Notes: generated by a model from the letters alone, not told the origin. A stretch of 15,817 nt of DNA from CAIYXV01 sp035506255 (GCA_035506255.1 DATJPS010000033.1:1-15817), one strand, 5' to 3'; shown: positions 7,620 to 15,294, numbered from the stretch's first letter. Program-made: numbers and translations.

Positions 7620-8596
7620 GTGGATCCCTTGAAGTATTCCGAGACCACCTGCCTGACCTTTTCGTAATCAGGCTTCATATAGTATACGCCGTTCACCATC
7701 ATGTCCGATCCCGCCAGGGTGGACATATGGATCTGCCCGAACTCGATGATCTTGCGCATGTTGATGGCCAGTCCCAGGATCTCCCGGGTATTAAGATTGG
7801 TCTCCAGATATGAGCACATCTGTAATATGATCTGCGGCGAGCGGATCAGGTTCTGCTTGTTCATGATCTGCGACGCCAGCGCCTGGATGAACTTTTGCTG
7901 TCTTAAGATACGGGAGAGATCTCCATCGTCGTGCCGGTACCTGAGATAGGCGACCGCGTTCCGTCCGTCAAGTTTCTGCACTCCTGGCTGCAGGTCGATG
8001 AACAGGTCCTGCGAGTGGTCGATGTAATACAATCTTTTTTCGACGTCGATCGTCACGCCGCCGATCTCGTCGATCAGTTTGGCCAGAGCGGCGGTGTCGA
8101 CCGTCAGGTAATAGGGGATCTTTACCCCCAAGAAGTTCTCGACCGTCGAACGGGCAAGATCGGCCCCGCCGAACGCGTAGGCATGGTTGATCTTATCGAG
8201 TCCCCGGCCCGGGATCGAAACGATGGTATCGCGCGGGATAGAGACGACATTGGCTTCCCCGCGGGCGGGATCGAGGTGGAGCACCATGATCGAATCGGAG
8301 CGGTGGATCGTGTCCCCCTGATCGAGCCCCATTACCAGTATATTGGTCTCCGCCAGGAACTTTTCCCCCGGCAGGAGGGTGAGGATGGTCTCGAATATCA
8401 GAAAGCGCGAAAAGAGCGCCAGGATAAAGCCGAGCATGGCGGAAAAGAAGACCAGCAGTACCAGCGATATGCCGACCAGAACGATCGGCCGTTTGCCGGA
8501 ACGCTTCGGTGGCGCGACCGTGCGGTCGTTCCCCGCCGGGGCCTTGTTCGCTGCGTCGGCCTCGTATATTCTCTTTAAAAATTCTTTGTCGTCCAT
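7616..8596 (-). CDS. LytR-CpsA-Psr (LCP) family wall-polymer ligase
   Basis: LCP proteins are membrane-anchored enzymes that transfer polyprenyl-linked glycopolymers to peptidoglycan or other surface acceptors. In this 326-residue protein a cytoplasmic N-terminus (1-36) is followed by one hydrophobic segment (about 37-62), and the catalytic LCP domain (about 84-245) lies outside. Family residues are visible: R99-D101 in HRSDSIM, R122-D123 in SIPRDT, KINHAYAFGG (135-144), YLRYRH (217-222) and DLSRILRQQ (226-234). ATG start; the upstream sequence is A-rich with only a weak ribosome binding site, 7 bp after yqeK. It overlaps rsfS by 4 bp. Presence implies surface glycopolymers in a peptidoglycan-bearing cell; the acceptor is not predictable. 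Confidence 0.94.
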   Translation of the reverse strand: MDDKEFLKRIYEADAANKAPAGNDRTVAPPKRSGKRPIVLVGISLVLLVFFSAMLGFILALFSRFLIFETILTLLPGEKFLAETNILVMGLDQGDTIHRSDSIMVLHLDPARGEANVVSIPRDTIVSIPGRGLDKINHAYAFGGADLARSTVENFLGVKIPYYLTVDTAALAKLIDEIGGVTIDVEKRLYYIDHSQDLFIDLQPGVQKLDGRNAVAYLRYRHDDGDLSRILRQQKFIQALASQIMNKQNLIRSPQIILQMCSYLETNLNTREILGLAINMRKIIEFGQIHMSTLAGSDMMVNGVYYMKPDYEKVRQVVSEYFKGST

Positions 8597-8603
8597 ATTT
8601 TTT

Positions 8604-9206
8604 TTACTTTTTCCGGGCCGTCCGCGACGCCATCAGGTGCGCATTGCGGGTCTTGACCGTTTCCGGGAACACCGGCAGGCCCTCGGCCAGCAGATGCTCG
8701 ATCATCGAATCGGTCGACGCCACGATCGCGGCGTCCAGGTCGCGGGAAGCGAGCTTCCGCACCCTGTCGACCCCTTTATAGTCGCGATCCAACTCGATAT
8801 GATCTGCCAAATAAATGATCTTATCCAGTCGGCTCATCTTTTCCGCTCCCACCGTATGCCTTTCGATCGCTTTCAGGACTTCGCGGTCGCCGATCCCGAA
8901 CTCTTTCCGCGCGATCCGGGCGCTTAGAGCGGCGTGTAGCAGCTTCGGTTCCAGCTTTTCGATCGGCCCTGGTCTCATTCCCCAGCGGATCGCGTTGGAC
9001 AGCATCTGTCCGCGGGACATAAAACGGGAGCAGTCGTGGAGCAGGGCGGCAAGCGCGGCTTTATTTTCCGATACCCGGTACAGTTTTGCCAGGGAAGTCG
9101 CTTTTTCCTCTACTCGCAAGGAGTGCCGGAACCTTTCCGGCGGCAACATTGCCTTTAGTTTATCCCTGATCGCCTTGATATCGGTCATCGGATCTGCCGC
9201 TGTCAC
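8604..9206 (-). CDS. yqeK: YqeK-type HD-domain bis(5'-nucleosyl)-tetraphosphatase
   Basis: YqeK enzymes split Ap4A symmetrically into two ADP and belong to the HD superfamily. The metal ligands appear in order: H28 (RFRHSLRV), H57-D58 (LLHDCSR), H91 (LLHAALSA), H117 (IERHTVG) and D135 (YLADHIE). With the GTG start at 9206 the protein has 200 residues. An ATG six codons later (9188-9186) gives MTDIKAIRDKL, closer to typical family starts. The AAGGAG at 9209-9214 is too close to the GTG and far from the ATG, so the start is uncertain. In many Firmicutes the gene before yqeK is nadD; here it is an RRM gene 6 bp away. Confidence 0.92.
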   Translation of the reverse strand: MTAADPMTDIKAIRDKLKAMLPPERFRHSLRVEEKATSLAKLYRVSENKAALAALLHDCSRFMSRGQMLSNAIRWGMRPGPIEKLEPKLLHAALSARIARKEFGIGDREVLKAIERHTVGAEKMSRLDKIIYLADHIELDRDYKGVDRVRKLASRDLDAAIVASTDSMIEHLLAEGLPVFPETVKTRNAHLMASRTARKK

Positions 9207-9212
9207 CTCTCC

Positions 9213-9470
9213 TTACATTTTAGCCTGTTTGGGACGCGCCTCGCTCACGGTGATGGACCTTCCCCCCAGGCTGTAGCCGTTCATCGCCTTGATCACTTTT
9301 TCTGCGTCCTCGTCCGCCACCTCGATGAATCCGAACCCCTTCGACCGGCCGGTCTCGCGGTCGGAAATGACCCGCGCCGAGATCACCGGGGACGAAGCCT
9401 CAAAAGCCTGCACCAGCTCTTCGTTGCTGGCGGACCAGGCGAGATTGCCCACGTACAAAGTTTTTACCAT
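9213..9470 (-). CDS. RRM-domain RNA-binding protein (small glycine-poor Rbp type)
   Basis: A single RNA recognition motif makes up nearly all of this 85-residue protein. RNP2 is LYVGNL (5-10) and RNP1 is KGFGFIEV, giving the aromatic RNA-stacking residues; the final strand is SITVSEARP. Such single-RRM proteins occur in cyanobacteria and several other bacteria, some of them cold-induced. The ATG at 9470-9468 is chosen because AAGGAGGTGG, a near-perfect anti-16S match, lies just upstream (9474-9483); an ATG at 9491 would put that site inside the coding region. It is the first gene after a strong promoter and has a long structured leader. There is no Gly-rich tail. RNA targets are unknown. Confidence 0.93.
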   Translation of the reverse strand: MVKTLYVGNLAWSASNEELVQAFEASSPVISARVISDRETGRSKGFGFIEVADEDAEKVIKAMNGYSLGGRSITVSEARPKQAKM

Positions 9471-9473
9471 TTT

Positions 9474-9483
9474 CCACCTCCTT
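9474..9483 (-). promoter_or_regulatory. Ribosome binding site of the RRM gene (fixes its start)
   Basis: AAGGAGGTGG on the minus strand, a ten-base match to the 16S 3' end, placed just upstream of the ATG at 9470. The adjoining GCCCT (9485-9489) is complementary to AGGGC in the upstream hairpin arm (9518-9522). Confidence 0.85.
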
Positions 9484-9491
9484 AAGGGCAT

Positions 9492-9525
9492 AAAAAAACC
9501 AAGGCAGCAGAGTACGCGCCCTGGT
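9492..9525 (-). terminator. Intrinsic-terminator-like hairpin in the RRM leader (possible attenuator)
   Basis: Minus-strand arms ACCAGGGC (9525-9518) and GCCTTGGT (9505-9498) pair over 8 bp with one G-T, around a 12-base loop, and are followed directly by a run of T (9498-9492). It lies between the consensus promoter and the RRM start. No minus-strand gene lies upstream inside the window for it to terminate, since the next gene is divergent. That favours a leader attenuator over an ordinary gene-end terminator. Confidence 0.68.
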
Positions 9526-9599
9526 TACTTTTGGTGTTAAACTATAATTATGGCTCGGTTGTGAAACCGGAACAAAAATGTCTCGTTCAAAGCGCATAT

Positions 9600-9629
9600 A
9601 TTATAGAACGCTCAGGGCGGTCTTGTCAA
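9600..9629 (-). promoter_or_regulatory. Consensus sigma-70/SigA promoter for the RRM operon
   Basis: On the minus strand TTGACA (9629-9624) and TATAAT (9605-9600) are both perfect matches with an 18-nt spacer. Transcription should begin near 9593, giving a leader of about 120 nt before the RRM ATG. It would be read by the RpoD encoded in this window. Confidence 0.82.
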
Positions 9630-9650
9630 CCGTTTTTTGATAATATAGAA
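9623..9650 (+). promoter_or_regulatory. Candidate promoter for the plus-strand glmU-like gene
   Basis: TTGTCA (9623-9628) and TATAGA (9645-9650) are separated by 16 nt. The -35 overlaps the minus-strand -35 because TTGTCAA reads TTGACAA on the other strand. The predicted start of transcription falls at about the first ATG (9658), so the message could be leaderless. Confidence 0.4.
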
Positions 9651-9657
9651 TGTCAAA

Positions 9658-10401
9658 ATGGCAGTGAACATGAAAGATGGGACCGCAGCAGTGATCCTGG
9701 CGGCGGGGAAGGGGGTCAGGATGGAATCGGACCTCCCGAAAGTTTTCCACCCCCTGGCCGGAAAACCGATGCTTGGCTACGTGATCGACGCGGTCCGCGC
9801 GATCGGAGCCGAACGGGTATATGTCGTGGTCGGTCATAAAAAAGAGCTCATTATTGATCATTTCAAGGATTCCGGGGTCGTATTCGTCGAACAAAAAGAA
9901 CAGCTCGGGACCGGCCACGCGGTGATGCAGGCGGAACCGTTACTGCGCGATTTTTCCGGCAATGTGCTGGTTTTGGCAGGTGACGTTCCCCTGATAAGCC
10001 CTCAAACCCTGCGCAAGCTGATCGAGTTCCATATCGCTCGCCATTCCTCCGCCACCGACCTTACCGCCGAGCTTCCAGATGCCGGAAGTTACGGCCGTAT
10101 CGTCCGTAACCAGGCGGGGATGATACTCCGGATAGTGGAAAAAAAGGACGCTTCCCCCGAGGAACTCAAAATTAAGGAGATCAATACCGGCACTTTTTGC
10201 TTTGATTCGAAAGCGCTATTTTCAGCGTTGCGTGAAGTAAAAGCGGAGAACGCCCAGAAGGAATATTACCTTACCGATACCATCGAGATCCTCCGTACTC
10301 ACGGCCTGCCGGTCTTCGCCTGCCTGACGGACAACTACGAAGAAACACTTGGGGTCAATACCCGGGCCGAACTGGCCGAGATGGAAAAAAAGCTGCGCTG
10401 A
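9658..10401 (+). CDS. glmU: GlmU-like N-acetylglucosamine-1-phosphate uridylyltransferase (single-domain)
   Basis: The protein has the nucleotidyltransferase fold that makes UDP-GlcNAc from UTP and GlcNAc-1-phosphate. Motifs match GlmU in order: LAAGKGVRM (14-22) and K28, EQLGTGHAV (81-89), the metal-binding D109 in LAGDVPL, YGRI (145-148), VEKKDA with E161, INTGTF with N176, KEYYLTD (201-207) and LGVNTR with N234. It ends at 247 residues, right after the linker helix, so the left-handed beta-helix acetyltransferase half of normal GlmU (about 450 residues) is absent; no trace of it follows the stop. Starts at 9658 or 9670 (MKDGTAAVIL) are possible and neither has a clear ribosome binding site. 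Another sugar-1-phosphate could be the substrate, but the motifs favour GlcNAc-1-P. Confidence 0.88.
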   Translation: MAVNMKDGTAAVILAAGKGVRMESDLPKVFHPLAGKPMLGYVIDAVRAIGAERVYVVVGHKKELIIDHFKDSGVVFVEQKEQLGTGHAVMQAEPLLRDFSGNVLVLAGDVPLISPQTLRKLIEFHIARHSSATDLTAELPDAGSYGRIVRNQAGMILRIVEKKDASPEELKIKEINTGTFCFDSKALFSALREVKAENAQKEYYLTDTIEILRTHGLPVFACLTDNYEETLGVNTRAELAEMEKKLR

Positions 10402-10432
10402 AATTCTTCCCATTCCTGTCCGAATAATATGA

Positions 10433-13132
10433 GTGAAAATAGTCAGAGCTGAACCGCGCCTTTTGACCGGGACCGCGCTTTCCGGCCGTGACCTTTACGG
10501 TTTTTTGCAGTTAAGGAAGGTCCGTATCATCGGGATCGATCCCAACTTATTGCGGACCGTCCCGTTCGATCTTGAATCCCTCAGGGGAAAGATCATTGAG
10601 AGCGGGGCCCGGGCTATCTTTTTCCCGGTTTCCATCGGCCGCGGTCAAATTAAAGATGTGTTTTCCACTACCGGGACGCCGGATGTCTTCCCTTCGGCGA
10701 AAAAACTGACGGTTTCGCTCCTGCCCCTCGAAAGCGTTCAATGCCCGGTGGTCGGCAGCGGGCAAACGATCGATAGGATATTAGTCACGCGCAGCGCGGC
10801 GGAAGTGCTGTCCCGTACTCCGCTGGTCTTGATCGGCGAGGATTCCGATCCGGCGATATTCGAGCAAACGGAAAGACTAAGGCAGATCGTGGACGCGGGA
10901 CCGCTGGTGCTCGGGACCAGGTTCACGCTTGACGATCCGAAACATGGATTGGAACTCTGCCGGGATACCGGGGTCATATTTTCCCTGCTGGCCGACCACT
11001 CCGGACGTTTTAACAGTCCGCGGCCGCTGCTGTCCCGGCTGGCGAAACTTTTTACCGATGGCTTCGAGGCGGAACTTATCCCGCTGCTCGGAAGGATCCC
11101 TGCCATGTTGCCGGAAACCGAGCTGATATTTTTTATAAAGGCGATGGCGGCGGAAAATAACCTGGAAGCGGTCGCCTGCCTGGAAGAGGTGCTCGAAAAA
11201 CCGGGGTTAAAGACCATCAACTACCTGATCGACCTTTATGTCGGATGCGGGAATTATCAAGCGGCTTCCGCGTTGCTTAAAAAAGCGACGCCGGACAAAT
11301 CTCTCAAAAGGCTATCCAGATCTATTGAAAGCGCAGAAGAAGCGGACAATCTCCGCCGGGCGATGGCGATATTCTTCCGCCTGGCGAACGGCGAGATCGC
11401 GGGCGGCGAGTTCGATGACACGCTTCCCGAGCACCTCCGGCCCTACGTCGAAGATCACCTCCGCCGGAACGTTAATCCGGAGACCTATGAAACGCTGAGA
11501 AAACATTACGATCATTCAAGATTGATCGGCGGATGGCTGCGCGATATGATCGATATGCTCTATCTCAAGGTGCGGGAGGGATCACTGCCGACGGGGGGTG
11601 CCCAGCACTCGGTGCTCGGCCTGGTCCTGAGGGATGCGGAGTACGAATTCGTCCCCTCGCCCGACTCGATGACCGTATATGAGAGAAAGGCATATCTCAA
11701 AGGGCGGACCTATTTCCCGGCAAAGGACATCTACGATCGCTTTTTCCTTGCCGATTACCTTAAGGCGCAGGATGCGGCCGTGAATGGGAACTACGAGCTT
11801 GCCTGGCAGCATTTTCAGGTCTGCGGCGAGAACCATCCCAGGAACGAGATTCTAAAAAGCGACATCTCCAATTTTTTCCTCAACTGGGCATTGGCGGAAT
11901 CGGACGCCGGCCGGGCCGACGAATGCGAAAAAAAGCTATTAAGATCTCTCGATTTCAACGCTAACAATATAAACGCGCTCGGGCTCCTCGCGAATTACTA
12001 TGTGGAGCAGAACCGGATCAGCGAATTTCTCGACATCGCCGGCAGGTTGGTGAGGCTCACTCCGCGCGAAGCGGCGAGCCTGAACCTGCTCGGCTTTGCG
12101 TATTATGAAAAATATCGGGCGGAAGGCGCCCCGTCCGACCTGGTAGAAGCGGGAAAGTGGCTGCGGGAAAGCGAAAAGCTCGCTCCCCGTGATCCGCGGA
12201 TACTTTTCAACCTGGCGCTTTTATCGATCGAAGCGGGGAAGCTGGAAGAGGCCGGGAGGTATTTCGGCCTCCGCCTGGGGTTCGATCGGAACTTCAGGGT
12301 CGTGTTCGGATTTTTCCGCGCGCTGCTGACATCGAAGCGGATCGCTTCTTACGATAAACAGGGGCTGGCGCGGATGCTGGGAACGGTGGGCCTTTCCGGC
12401 CAGGAGCCGCAAAGCATGGTGGTGTTCATCCATATCGTTGCCACTCTCAAAGACCATGGCTATGAAGAAGCGGCGGAAGAATTGCTGGTAAAGCTGGAAC
12501 GCGCCGGACTGGCGGAGATCGCGGGATTCGCACGCGGGCTCGACCGCTTCAAGAACGGGCGTCATGCGGAAGCGGTGGAAACTCTCCGGCCGGTGATAGG
12601 AAGCGGCAGAAGCCTGCTGGTGCACAATGATTACCTGGGCGAGCGTATCCCGTTATCCGATGACGCCGCTAATCTCTATTTAGTGGCGTTGAGCAATGTC
12701 GATCTAACGAAGGCGATCAGGGAAGGGGAGGCGATGCTGGCCGGCGATCCCTCCGCAGTAATTATCAATACCGTGGCCAATCTTTATGAAGAAGTAAATG
12801 ATCGGCGGGCGGCGGAGCTGTACCTGACCGCGCACGCGAAACAGCCGCTTTTCATGCTCCCGCTGGTAAATTTGCTTGGAGTATACCGGCGCCTTGGCGA
12901 TGCCGATAATTACAAGGGAACGGCCGCGCTGATCAAGTGCACGCTTGAGCAAGCGGTGGCGGAGGGACGGAACGCCCAGTTCGACTATGGCAGCATCTAT
13001 TGTTCCTTGATCGGCGAGCACAGAGCGACGACGGAACCGGAGATCGGCGAAACGCTGGATCTCCTTCAGGCCAAATTTCCGGATACGTACGATCAGGCGC
13101 TGGCCGATTATGAGCGGGGAGAAAAGAAATGA
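10433..13132 (+). CDS. Large TPR/alpha-solenoid protein of unknown function
   Basis: I do not recognise a named family for this 899-residue protein. Residues 1-200 look alpha/beta, with alternating hydrophobic strands (RKVRIIGIDP, ARAIFFPVSIG, TPLVLIGE, GVIFSLLADHS) and no catalytic motif I know. From about 205 onward it is helical, with TPR-like repeats clearest at 440-620 (NYELAWQHF, NINALGLLANYYVEQNR, AASLNLLGFAYYEK, PRILFNLALLSIEAGKLEEA) and again near 770-850. No signal peptide or membrane segment is seen, so it is probably cytoplasmic. The GTG at 10433 directly follows an in-frame TGA and has no strong ribosome binding site. The gene begins 31 bp after glmU and overlaps the radical SAM gene as ATGA, suggesting the two products act together. 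A scaffold role is only an inference. Confidence 0.85.
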   Translation: MKIVRAEPRLLTGTALSGRDLYGFLQLRKVRIIGIDPNLLRTVPFDLESLRGKIIESGARAIFFPVSIGRGQIKDVFSTTGTPDVFPSAKKLTVSLLPLESVQCPVVGSGQTIDRILVTRSAAEVLSRTPLVLIGEDSDPAIFEQTERLRQIVDAGPLVLGTRFTLDDPKHGLELCRDTGVIFSLLADHSGRFNSPRPLLSRLAKLFTDGFEAELIPLLGRIPAMLPETELIFFIKAMAAENNLEAVACLEEVLEKPGLKTINYLIDLYVGCGNYQAASALLKKATPDKSLKRLSRSIESAEEADNLRRAMAIFFRLANGEIAGGEFDDTLPEHLRPYVEDHLRRNVNPETYETLRKHYDHSRLIGGWLRDMIDMLYLKVREGSLPTGGAQHSVLGLVLRDAEYEFVPSPDSMTVYERKAYLKGRTYFPAKDIYDRFFLADYLKAQDAAVNGNYELAWQHFQVCGENHPRNEILKSDISNFFLNWALAESDAGRADECEKKLLRSLDFNANNINALGLLANYYVEQNRISEFLDIAGRLVRLTPREAASLNLLGFAYYEKYRAEGAPSDLVEAGKWLRESEKLAPRDPRILFNLALLSIEAGKLEEAGRYFGLRLGFDRNFRVVFGFFRALLTSKRIASYDKQGLARMLGTVGLSGQEPQSMVVFIHIVATLKDHGYEEAAEELLVKLERAGLAEIAGFARGLDRFKNGRHAEAVETLRPVIGSGRSLLVHNDYLGERIPLSDDAANLYLVALSNVDLTKAIREGEAMLAGDPSAVIINTVANLYEEVNDRRAAELYLTAHAKQPLFMLPLVNLLGVYRRLGDADNYKGTAALIKCTLEQAVAEGRNAQFDYGSIYCSLIGEHRATTEPEIGETLDLLQAKFPDTYDQALADYERGEKK

Positions 13133-14844
13133 TGACCGGGATTTCGAGGACGCGCGGTTCGGCGCTGCTGGTGAATTATGCCGGGTATCCGTCATCGCCC
13201 AACAGCCTGATGCCGGACAACGGTCTGGCCTCACTGGCGGCGCAGCTTCGGGCCGCCGGGCACGACGTGAAGATCCTCGACTACGCCACGGTCTCCACCA
13301 TGCGCCGCCTGGTGCCAGAATTCCTCCACGACCGCCTACAAAGCACGCTCGCCACTTTTGAAAGCGGCTCCAAAGCCAAACAGATGCTCGCGTTCCTGGA
13401 GCTTAAAGCGCTCGATGCCGCGCTCGGCGTCGTCAGGAGAGTGGAAGAGAAAAAGATCGCCCGGGAGATCGCGGCCGAGGTCGAAAACACGGGGGCCGAC
13501 CTGGTCGGGTTCAAGCTCTGGAACGGCGATGGATTTTCGGGACCGATGAGAATGGCCGGGTACCTCAAGCGCCGATTTCCGGGACTGACCGTTTCCGCTG
13601 GTGGACCGCAGGTGAAGTTCTTCAAGGACGCGATCTTCGGTATCACCCGCAATTTTGACGCGCTGGCGATCGGGGATGGCGAACCGATGATCGTACCGCT
13701 GATGGAGGGCGCCCTGAAGCATGACCTGTTCGATGTCCCGAACATCTACTATTTAAAGGATGGTGTCCCGATCTTTTCCGGGAACGCGATGGTCGGCAAC
13801 ATGGACGAGCTTCCCTTTCCTATATACGACCGGGATGTTTATCCGGCCATGCAAGGCGACGAGAAGGTAAAACTGCTGGTGGTGGAGGACCGCCGCGGCT
13901 GTGAGAACGTCTGCCGTTTCTGCGTCCATCCCGGGATCAGCGGAACGGACCCGCGCAGCAAGACCCCCGGCCGGATCGCGGACGAGTTCGAGAGCGCGAT
14001 CGCCCGTTATGGAATATCTAATTTCCGGCTGGGCGGTTCAAGCTCGCCCGCAAGATTGCTTTACGGCATCGCTTCCGAGATAGAAAAGCGGAGAATGGAA
14101 GTGGTCTGGACCGCGTTCGCGCGGATCAAGGATTCCGATCCATTAAAATTCGAATATTTGAAGCGGATGGGCCTGTTCAGTTTGTTCTTCGGTATCGAGT
14201 CCGGAAATCGGCGCGTGCTTGAGGAAATGAACAAGAAAGTGACACCGGAACGGATCGAAGAGGTGATAAAGGCGGCGCGGGAAGCCGGACTGTTCACCGT
14301 CGGATCGGTGATCTACCCGGCGCCGTTCGATACTCCGGGATCAAGAGCGGAAACTTTCGCCTTGCTGGAGCGCGCGAAGCCCGATTCGGTACCGCTGCAG
14401 TTCATGGGGATCTATCCGGGCACGGAATACTCGAGGGATCCCGGTAAGTATAATTTTGAGATCGTTTATCCCTCCTGGTTTTCCCGCGCGCTGGCGCGGA
14501 TAGGGCTGAAGAAAAAAGCGGAGTACCATGATCCGGAAGTGACGCGCTACATGATCGAATACAAGATCAATCTATTATTCCCGCCGCGTTACTGGAAGCC
14601 GCTGCCGTGGAAAATAAACGGCTTGGGGTATAAAGCGTTCGCGGCCGAAACGCAGTCATTCTACGACCAGCTTAAAGGGGCGGGGATACTTACCATGCTT
14701 ACCGATGAGGAAGCGATGATGGCCCACTTGGGAGGCTATGCTCCCGGGGAATTCGTCGAGGTGGCGTTCCGGAACGGGTTCACGGGCAACTGGCGGGGGA
14801 TGGCGGAAATGGCGGCGAGGGTGAATTGTTCGAAAAAGCCCTGA
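13129..14844 (+). CDS. B12-binding-domain-type radical SAM protein
   Basis: The N-terminal ~240 residues resemble the cobalamin-binding Rossmann domain of this class: MPDNGLASLAAQLRAAGHDV (28-47), GADLVGFKLW, and SAGGPQVKFF near 156-165. The usual DxHxxG cobalt-ligand motif is not visible. The radical SAM core follows, with the 4Fe-4S cysteines C258, C262 and C265 in GCENVCRFC (Cx3Cx2C), then LGG, FFGIESGN and the remaining barrel strands. A C-terminal region of about 130 residues (from WFSRALARIGLKKK) is family-specific and unrecognised. 571 residues, ATG overlapping the upstream stop; GGGGAGA serves as ribosome binding site. Such enzymes do methylations, C-S chemistry or rearrangements; the substrate cannot be told here. 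Confidence 0.9.
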   Translation: MMTGISRTRGSALLVNYAGYPSSPNSLMPDNGLASLAAQLRAAGHDVKILDYATVSTMRRLVPEFLHDRLQSTLATFESGSKAKQMLAFLELKALDAALGVVRRVEEKKIAREIAAEVENTGADLVGFKLWNGDGFSGPMRMAGYLKRRFPGLTVSAGGPQVKFFKDAIFGITRNFDALAIGDGEPMIVPLMEGALKHDLFDVPNIYYLKDGVPIFSGNAMVGNMDELPFPIYDRDVYPAMQGDEKVKLLVVEDRRGCENVCRFCVHPGISGTDPRSKTPGRIADEFESAIARYGISNFRLGGSSSPARLLYGIASEIEKRRMEVVWTAFARIKDSDPLKFEYLKRMGLFSLFFGIESGNRRVLEEMNKKVTPERIEEVIKAAREAGLFTVGSVIYPAPFDTPGSRAETFALLERAKPDSVPLQFMGIYPGTEYSRDPGKYNFEIVYPSWFSRALARIGLKKKAEYHDPEVTRYMIEYKINLLFPPRYWKPLPWKINGLGYKAFAAETQSFYDQLKGAGILTMLTDEEAMMAHLGGYAPGEFVEVAFRNGFTGNWRGMAEMAARVNCSKKP

Positions 14845-14889
14845 AATTTCCTAAAAATGCACCCGAAGTAGTTAAGTGAGAGGGAATTG

Positions 14890-15294
14890 ATGAACATGAT
14901 AAATCTGCCCGCTTTTACGCGGAAAGCGGTAAGCGGCCTATTGGCGGACAAAGGGGTTTCGTATCCCTACCGCACGGTCTGGCCTTACTATATGTCTCCG
15001 ACCATTGCCAGGTTCAGGGCATTGGGAGAATTAAGTCCGGCAAAATTCTCCGCTTACGTAAAACTGATCGACGGCATGCTTGAGATCGGTAAAAGACAGC
15101 GCCTGGACATCAAGCTGACGCTTTTCCTTCCCTCAAAACGTGAACTGATGGCGATCGACATCGAATCACTTTTAAACAACGATGAAGCGCGCCGTGAGAT
15201 CGTGAAAAGATGTTACTGGCCCGACCGCGGACATATCGATCTGCGGCCGCTGGTAACGATCAGCCGTAAATATTTCCCTGACATCCAGCTCTGA
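14890..15294 (+). CDS. Small protein of unknown function
   Basis: I do not recognise this 134-residue protein. It is basic and predicted soluble, with a mixed helix/strand pattern. Notable segments are LLADKGVSYPYRTVWPYY (17-34), YVKLIDGMLEIGKRQRLDIK (56-75), an SKRELMA stretch and a C-terminal HIDLRPLVTISRKYFP. The ATG at 14890 is preceded by AGAGGG five bases upstream; an ATG two codons later or a TTG one codon earlier are alternatives. It follows the radical SAM gene after 45 bp in the same direction. Several features (DKGV near residue 20, YY, L-K/R-L-I/V-D, then RxxI, LT and EL) recur in the next gene, hinting at distant paralogy. Confidence 0.75.
   Translation: MNMINLPAFTRKAVSGLLADKGVSYPYRTVWPYYMSPTIARFRALGELSPAKFSAYVKLIDGMLEIGKRQRLDIKLTLFLPSKRELMAIDIESLLNNDEARREIVKRCYWPDRGHIDLRPLVTISRKYFPDIQL

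Noticed and set aside
9541..9575. Second minus-strand promoter (TTGTTC, 17 nt, CATAAT; also TATAGT)
   Set aside because: Poor -35, and a perfect-consensus promoter lies 30-50 bp upstream on the same strand; may be only AT-rich leader sequence.
10402..10432. Frameshifted remainder of a GlmU acetyltransferase domain
   Set aside because: Only 31 bp separate the stop from the next gene, and the next protein has no hexapeptide repeats.
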